12,781 bases of DNA. Origin: JAFDVL01 sp043736395 (lineage in GTDB: Bacteria > Acidobacteriota > Blastocatellia > RBC074). How positions within the stretch are numbered: position 1 is the stretch's first letter; every line of letters starts with the position of its first letter. The notes under the pieces were generated by a model. It was given only the letters and a program-made list of their open reading frames with translations. It had not been told where the DNA came from and did no database searches. The stretch spans positions 1-12,781 of the forward strand of contig JAYTCQ010000368.1 of the NCBI GenBank assembly GCA_043736395.1, read 5' to 3'. The translations under genes were made by a program, and so were the position numbers. Below, piece by piece: positions 7,724 through 12,781 of this stretch.

Positions 7724-7788
7724 TGACTTAAAAAGCTGCTGGCCGGGATGATCCACGAAAAAAATAAACTCATTTTCGCGTCTGACGC

Positions 7789-7794
7789 AAGGAG
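7789..7794 (+). promoter_or_regulatory. Ribosome binding site of the A2M-family gene
   Basis: A full AAGGAG lies 6 bases before ATG 7801 and supports that start, which is followed by an N-terminal hydrophobic export signal. Confidence 0.75.
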
Positions 7795-7800
7795 CATCCG

Positions 7801-10800
7801 ATGGCTTTTTCTCCCCTGCAACGAATCTTTTCACTCGCTATTTCTCTTTTCATCCTGACCATTTTTGCCGCGACCTGGTGGGCGCAAAATGTCGCGCTGG
7901 AAATGAATGAAAAAGCCTGCCGCCTGAACTTTGGCGAAACGCAAGTGAGCGCGACACTGGCTCTGAAAAATAATACTTCCCGCCTCGTTGCTGCGAATAT
8001 CAAACTAGAATTAATTGATCAGGACAATCGCCTCCGTTATCGCACCGAAAAAATTGAGCAGATAAAATCAGGTGCTTCAGCCCTCACCCTTGACCTGACG
8101 CAGGTCGAGTTGAAAAGTCAGGATTTAAGTGATGATAAGATTTGGTGGCGGTTGCGCTACGTTATAATTTTCGAAAATGAAGATGTAAGCACGCCACTGG
8201 AAGGGATCATCTCCGCTTCTGAAATTACTCCTGATATTTTTGACTTAGAGATATTCGCTCCTGATGAAGCTGAGGCGGGAACTCGCTATCAGGCACGTAC
8301 CCGCGCATCACATCCAATTACCAAAAAACCTGTTAATGGTGTCAAAATTGACGCCACATCTGAAATTGAAATTGATGATAAAGAAGTAATTATCAAAGCC
8401 TCTGGCGTCACGAATGCTGATGGATACGCTGTCCTTAATTTCGATATACCCAAAGATTTAGGAGGTGATAATTCATCCATCGAAATAAACTTCACAGCCC
8501 AAAAGGGAATCCTCAAGCAAGAAGTTGAAACCGATGTTCGGCTCATCCAATATGACAATTTTATCCTCACCACCGACAAGCCAATCTACCAACCAGGGCA
8601 AATCCTACACACCCGAATCCTGCTTTTTGACACAAATAAAAAAGCCAAAGCTGAATCAGAAATTAACATCAGAATCGAAGACCCTGAAAATCAAATAATC
8701 TTTCGCTCGACACTTAAAACTTCAAAATTTGGAGTAGCGAATGTGGATTGGCAAATGCCTGAAAATACGCGATTAGGGAATTATTCTGTAATAGTTGGTG
8801 CCGAAAGCCATACAAAAACAGGCGAAATTGTGAAGTTCAAAATCTCCCGCTATGATTTGCCAACGTTTGTTGTAAATACCACGCCGAATCAAGGTTATTA
8901 CCTGCCTGGACAAAATGCCGAAGTTGAGATTAAAGCCGATTACCTTTTCGGTCAGCCCGTCGCCAAAGGTAAAGTCAAAGTTGTCCGCGAAAGCGAGCGG
9001 CGCTGGAATTACAAAGAACAAAAGTACGAGGTCGAGGAAAGTGAAAAATACGAAGGCGAAACTGATTCATCAGGTAAATTCACCGCTAAAATTACCTTGG
9101 ACAACCATCATGAAGACCTACAAGAAAAAAGCTATCGGCAATTTGAAGATGTTCATTATGCTGCTTATTTTACTGATGCAACGACTGGTCGGACGGAGCA
9201 GAGACGCTTTGATTTGCGGGTCACGAAGGAACCTATTCACATTTACATTCTTTATCATGTGGATCAAGGAAAAGGCTTGCCACTAGAGCTTTTCGTGCAT
9301 GCTTCGTATGCCGATGGCGCTCCCGTGCAATGTGAGATTGCTGTCAGTGAGAGCATCAAGTTAGGCGGTAAAAAAATTGCGGTAACTCCATTAACTACAA
9401 TCAATACGAACCAATACGGAGTCGCTAGAATTAGTGACTTGATGCTTTCCGACAGGCAATATGCAGATAAAAATTTTGAACTAAAGTTCGAAGCTCGTGA
9501 CCGTGGGAACAATATTGGCCAGCAGACAACACACATTCATTGGCCTGATCATCCCATCATTCGAATCAATACTGACAAAGCTCTCTATCGAATCGGTGAA
9601 GCGATCAAAGTTCACCTTAAGTCAAATCTAAAAGACAGTCGTATCTTTTTTGAAATTTTGCAGGGTGGGAAGGTTTCAACTTCACAAGCGTTGGACTTGA
9701 AACAAGGTCAGGCAAACCTTGTTTTACCCTATAAATCTGATTACAAAGACGAGATAACACTCATTGCTTATGCCAATGATTTGAATGAAGAAGATGAAGA
9801 ATCAAGCTTCGTGAATACTTCGCATACAGTGCTGTATCCCCGTGATCGTGAATTGAAATTAGATGTGAAATTGCCGCGCAACGATTATCAGCCCGGCGAA
9901 GAAGTAAGGGCTGATTTGAGTATCCGAATGCCCGATGGTCGTGCTGCCGAAAGTGTGATCGGAGCAACGATTGTTGATACAGCAGTGGCAGAACGCGCGC
10001 GTACTGACAGTGAGTTTAGTGGCGGCGGCAATCGGTCTTATTACAATTATTATTATGGCAGAGATAATCTGGCTGGTTTCACACGACGCGATTTAGACAA
10101 GCTTGATACCCGACAACCTATTCCCACTGGCATAGACATTGTTGCTGAAATTTTACTCAGGAATTCCAGCCAAGGAATACATCGGTTTGGCAGGTCGGAT
10201 TACGCCAAAGATCAACATGAGATTTTTGCAGAATATTTTAAATCTCAATTCAGAATGATGAGAAGTTGGCTTGAGACCGAGTACAACGGGAAATCAATTT
10301 ATCCCAAAGACATTGCGACACTGAAACGTATTCTACGACCTTATGGGCTTGATCCTGAAGAATTACGTGATCCTTGGGGAACAACCTATCACTTCGGATT
10401 TCTACCTGAGCAGGACAGAGATAAATTGATGTTGTTGAGCGCCGGAGCTGACAAGGTTTTCGACACGCGCGACGATTTTGTAGTGCTTGATATTGAGCGG
10501 TTTTACTTCAAATTCACTGGTGAAGCGATTAATCGCGCGATCACAAATTATCAAGCCAGGACCGGTGATTACATCCGCGACGCAGGAGCTTTGAAAACAG
10601 AACTAAAACGAGAAGGGATTGATTTTGACGCCTTGCGTGACCCGTGGGGGACTGCTTATCAAATTTCATTTCGTAAGAATTGGAATGGCTTCCAATTGCT
10701 CGTTAAATCCGCTGGGAAAGACAAAATTTTTAGTTCAAGTAATTTGTACTCTCACGATGATGCCGGGGTCTGGAGCACGCCCATTGATTATACAAGTGAG

Positions 10801-12618
10801 ATGAGATCCCTCATTAATCAAGCCCTCGATAATCACATCAAAGCGACAAAATTATTCCCAGCGACAGAATTTAAGTTTCGTGAGCTTTTACAAAAAGCCG
10901 GAATTGATTTTGATGGTTTCCGTGATCCGCTTGGGCACAAATACTACGCGACAGTCATAAATTATTCTGAATATTCAAGTGTCGTAGAAAATATTAATTA
11001 CGCAAAATTTGGCGAAAAAGCCCAGAACAAAATGGAGATTGTTCCAATCACACAAACGGTAATTGCTATCACTATTCGTGGGGTCGGCGAAGATGACATG
11101 CAAGGAACCGTGGACGATATAGAAGTAGCACGATTTACCCGCATTATTGCCGAACAATCAACTAGAAATGGTGTAACGGAGAAAATAGAAGTCGCTGGCA
11201 ATCAGGTGAAAGTCATTGATCAGAAAACACGTGGCATTGAGGCTCCCCTTGGATTTGGTGGCTCTGTTTCTGGTGTTGTGACGGATGCTTCTGGCGCTGC
11301 TGTTTCCAGCGTCAAAGTAATTGCGTCAAGCAAGTCAACCAATGGAATCTACGAATCAGTTACAAATGGAGAAGGATTTTATGTACTTAAGAATTTACCA
11401 GCGGGACTTTACGGTTTACGTTTTGAGGCACAGGGCTTCAAGGTCTCAATCAGAACTGGCATTACGGTAGTTTCGTCTAACATAACGCAGGTAAATTTAA
11501 CACTGGAAATCGGAGGTGTTTCTGAAACAGTAAACATCACGGCTGAGGCTGTGACGATGCAAACTGAATCCTCACAGTCAATGGCTACTACTGTTTCCTC
11601 AAAAAAGATTCTCGAATTGCCAGGTAAAGGGCTCAGTGTCTCACAACTACTTGCACTTCAACCTGGAGTGTCAAAACAACCTGATATTTCAACTCCTCGC
11701 CTCCGCGAATATTTTCCTGAAACATTGCTCTGGCAACCGAATATCGAAACCGATAAGCAAGGGCGCGCACAGTTAAAATTCAAACTCGCGGATAATATTA
11801 CAACCTGGAAATTGTCGTTGATCGGCTCAACCGTTGATGGGCAAATTGGGACGGTCGAAAAAGATATTCGCGCGTTTCAACCGTTCTTCGCAGAGCTTGA
11901 TCCGCCGAAGATTTTGACCGAAGGCGATGAAATTTCTTTGCCTGTCGTCCTCAGAAATTACCTCGACAAAACGCAATCCGTAGACGTGCAATTCAAGCCG
12001 GAAAGCTGGTTCACGATGCTCAGTCCAGCGCGGAAAAAATCCGAAGTGAAGGCGAATGATTCGACGAATGAGATTTTTAGTTTCAAAGCAATTTCTTCAA
12101 TTAATAAGGGAAAACAGCGTGTCACTGCAATCGCTTCGGCGGCGAGTGATGCAATTGAAAAGACCGTGAACGTTCATCCAGACGGTGAAGAAATTGCGGA
12201 AACTGCTGCCGGAGTTTTCAACGAAACCGGGACTTTGGAAATAAATTTACCAAAAGAATCCATCGCAGGTTCAGCGCGTGGAGAATTAAAAATCTACCCG
12301 AATTTATTGGCTCATGTGACCGAAGGTATCGAAGGGATTTTGCAGCGTCCACACGGTTGCGGAGAGCAAACAATTTCTTCCACGTACCCGAATGTCATGG
12401 CGCTCCGCCTGCTCAAAAGCAGCGGCATCGAAAAACACGCGATTGAAAAAACTGCGCTGAAATATACGCAGGCGGGTTACGACCGATTGCTTGGTTATCG
12501 AGATGCCAGCGGAGGCTTCACGTACTGGGGCAAGGGCGAGCCTGACCTGGCTTTGACAGCATACGCGCTGCGATTTTTGAATGACGCTGATGGCGTGATT
12601 GATGTCAAGGCGACGTGA
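7801..12618 (+). CDS. Alpha-2-macroglobulin family protein with inserted modules, C-terminally broken (1605 aa)
   Basis: Bacterial A2M proteins act in the periplasm as protease traps: cleavage in a bait region exposes a Cys-Gln thioester that links the protease covalently. Visible here: an uncleaved or cleavable signal at about 9-25; an MG1-like region to about 250; MG2 at about 257-350 (TTDKPIYQPGQ); MG3 from about 354 (GYYLPGQ); bait-region domain about 590-745 (LPRNDYQPGEEV, ATIVDTAVAERA); a Tyr/Gly-rich linker at 746-760; three GspG-like modules about 815-1112; CarboxypepD_reg about 1154-1236; TonB-plug-like linker 1238-1290; A2M domain from 1298 (TPRLREYFPETLLW); thioester GCGEQ at 1519-1523; then the start of the thioester domain. 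Translation stops at 12616-12618, about 82 residues after the motif. A one-base deletion restores the family match, and nothing beyond about 12688 looks like A2M, so most of the thioester domain and the terminal domains are missing. Probably a disrupted gene, or an assembly artefact at the edge. No pbpC-like partner is seen. Confidence 0.88.
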   Translation: MAFSPLQRIFSLAISLFILTIFAATWWAQNVALEMNEKACRLNFGETQVSATLALKNNTSRLVAANIKLELIDQDNRLRYRTEKIEQIKSGASALTLDLTQVELKSQDLSDDKIWWRLRYVIIFENEDVSTPLEGIISASEITPDIFDLEIFAPDEAEAGTRYQARTRASHPITKKPVNGVKIDATSEIEIDDKEVIIKASGVTNADGYAVLNFDIPKDLGGDNSSIEINFTAQKGILKQEVETDVRLIQYDNFILTTDKPIYQPGQILHTRILLFDTNKKAKAESEINIRIEDPENQIIFRSTLKTSKFGVANVDWQMPENTRLGNYSVIVGAESHTKTGEIVKFKISRYDLPTFVVNTTPNQGYYLPGQNAEVEIKADYLFGQPVAKGKVKVVRESERRWNYKEQKYEVEESEKYEGETDSSGKFTAKITLDNHHEDLQEKSYRQFEDVHYAAYFTDATTGRTEQRRFDLRVTKEPIHIYILYHVDQGKGLPLELFVHASYADGAPVQCEIAVSESIKLGGKKIAVTPLTTINTNQYGVARISDLMLSDRQYADKNFELKFEARDRGNNIGQQTTHIHWPDHPIIRINTDKALYRIGEAIKVHLKSNLKDSRIFFEILQGGKVSTSQALDLKQGQANLVLPYKSDYKDEITLIAYANDLNEEDEESSFVNTSHTVLYPRDRELKLDVKLPRNDYQPGEEVRADLSIRMPDGRAAESVIGATIVDTAVAERARTDSEFSGGGNRSYYNYYYGRDNLAGFTRRDLDKLDTRQPIPTGIDIVAEILLRNSSQGIHRFGRSDYAKDQHEIFAEYFKSQFRMMRSWLETEYNGKSIYPKDIATLKRILRPYGLDPEELRDPWGTTYHFGFLPEQDRDKLMLLSAGADKVFDTRDDFVVLDIERFYFKFTGEAINRAITNYQARTGDYIRDAGALKTELKREGIDFDALRDPWGTAYQISFRKNWNGFQLLVKSAGKDKIFSSSNLYSHDDAGVWSTPIDYTSEMRSLINQALDNHIKATKLFPATEFKFRELLQKAGIDFDGFRDPLGHKYYATVINYSEYSSVVENINYAKFGEKAQNKMEIVPITQTVIAITIRGVGEDDMQGTVDDIEVARFTRIIAEQSTRNGVTEKIEVAGNQVKVIDQKTRGIEAPLGFGGSVSGVVTDASGAAVSSVKVIASSKSTNGIYESVTNGEGFYVLKNLPAGLYGLRFEAQGFKVSIRTGITVVSSNITQVNLTLEIGGVSETVNITAEAVTMQTESSQSMATTVSSKKILELPGKGLSVSQLLALQPGVSKQPDISTPRLREYFPETLLWQPNIETDKQGRAQLKFKLADNITTWKLSLIGSTVDGQIGTVEKDIRAFQPFFAELDPPKILTEGDEISLPVVLRNYLDKTQSVDVQFKPESWFTMLSPARKKSEVKANDSTNEIFSFKAISSINKGKQRVTAIASAASDAIEKTVNVHPDGEEIAETAAGVFNETGTLEINLPKESIAGSARGELKIYPNLLAHVTEGIEGILQRPHGCGEQTISSTYPNVMALRLLKSSGIEKHAIEKTALKYTQAGYDRLLGYRDASGGFTYWGKGEPDLALTAYALRFLNDADGVIDVKAT
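10243..11136 (+). repeat. Three tandem GspG-pseudopilin-like modules inside the A2M gene
   Basis: Unit 1 is residues about 815-895, unit 2 about 905-990, unit 3 about 1000-1112. Each has a helix-like start, then L/F-R-D-P-(W/L)-G followed by a Tyr (Asp at 857, 947 and 1042), then a Gly/Asp-rich turn: SAGADKVFDTRDDF (880-893), SAGKDKIF (970-977) and GVGEDDMQGTVDDI in unit 3. The 'DPWG..Y ... SxGxD...GTxDD' pattern is the calcium-binding C-terminal half of type II secretion major pseudopilins. The units are diverged in DNA, so the duplication is old. The N-terminal pilin helix and its prepilin peptidase site are absent. Confidence 0.65.
11257..11670 (+). other. CarboxypepD_reg domain plus TonB-plug-like linker inside the A2M gene
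   Basis: Residues about 1154-1236 read GSVSGVVTDASGAAV, then GFYVLKNLPAGLYGLRFEAQGF, a standard CarboxypepD_reg beta-sandwich. It continues with GGVSETVNITAEA (1238-1250), TESSQ and LELPGKGLSVSQLLALQPGV (1271-1290). In acidobacterial TonB-dependent oligogalacturonide-type porins the same order of motifs leads into the plug domain. Here it runs straight into the A2M domain, with no barrel. Confidence 0.7.
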
Positions 12619-12689
12619 TTGTCGAAGCGGAGAAATGGCTCTTCAAGCAGCAACGCAACGATGGGCATTGGGCTGTTAACGAATATTAG
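12612..12689 (+). pseudogene. Out-of-frame continuation of the A2M thioester domain
   Basis: In the frame shifted relative to the main CDS (as if one base were missing near 12609-12612), the DNA reads DVIVEAEKWLFKQQRNDGHW and then AVNEY before TAG at 12687-12689. 'A..WL..QQ..DG.W' is the expected next helix hairpin of an A2M thioester domain following ALTAYALRFLNDA in the main frame. After about 12688 no frame continues the family. Confidence 0.65.
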
Positions 12690-12709
12690 AGTTGTTGTGA
12701 CATTTAAAA

Positions 12710-12781
12710 TCAACGAGATAGCTGGAAATTCCAAAGCCCAGCGCAGACTTCCAGCACATCATCGTAGAGATCAATATCGTG
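12710..12781 (-). CDS. Transposase-like C-terminal tail (partial)
   Basis: On the minus strand the frame is open from the right edge to TGA at 12712-12710 and gives 23 residues, HDIDLYDDVLEVCAGLWNFQ then LSR. A Cys-Ala-x-x-Asn helix close to the stop resembles the C-termini of IS5-type (DDE_Tnp_4) transposases. With the loss of A2M similarity at about 12688, this suggests an insertion sequence end lying between 12686 and 12710, possibly starting GAGTTGTTGTGAC at 12689 after a TTA target. The fragment is short, so the family is tentative. Confidence 0.4.
   Translation of the reverse strand, partial: HDIDLYDDVLEVCAGLWNFQLSR

Overview
The window suggests a soil-type Acidobacteriota genome, most likely near Blastocatellia. 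Three things point there: a C-terminal domain of the giant minus-strand protein that I associate with acidobacterial secreted proteins, the dense use of BACON repeats, and a CarboxypepD_reg plus 'GGVSETV' segment like the N-termini of acidobacterial TonB-dependent porins. This is inferred from remembered families, not from a search. Base composition looks moderate and is slightly patchy.

Layout. (1) 1-93: the tail of an unidentified CDS entering from the left. (2) 94-276: a short intergenic stretch with a hairpin terminator at 215-242. (3) 277-5985, minus strand: a 1902-residue secreted mosaic protein. Its order is signal peptide, LamG, Ig-like domain, a large W/Y-rich unknown domain, three BACON repeats, a 'GWxVS' module, a dockerin-like EF-hand, a second 'GWxVS' module, two BACON repeats, a cadherin-like domain and an acidobacterial-type C-terminal domain. 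(4) 5986-6590: a divergent control region. It holds a strong sigma70-like promoter and a hairpin-rich leader of about 190 nt for the minus gene, and a weaker promoter for the plus genes. (5) 6591-7556: an exported TPR protein. (6) 7801-12618: an alpha-2-macroglobulin (A2M) family protein with its own extended -10 promoter. The thioester site is intact, but the reading frame breaks about 90 residues after it. (7) 12612-12689: the out-of-frame continuation of that gene. It then stops matching A2M, and the minus-strand tail of a transposase-like CDS enters from the right edge (12710-12781).

The three complete genes all encode exported proteins. The minus gene looks like a surface or extracellular adhesin or carbohydrate-binding protein. 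The TPR protein is probably a periplasmic scaffold. The A2M protein would be a periplasmic or envelope protease trap. The most unusual item is the A2M gene. Between its bait-region domain and its A2M domain it carries about 550 extra residues: three tandem modules resembling the C-terminal calcium-binding half of GspG pseudopilins, then a CarboxypepD_reg domain with a TonB-plug-like linker. Its C-terminus seems to have been lost through a frameshift and a probable insertion sequence.
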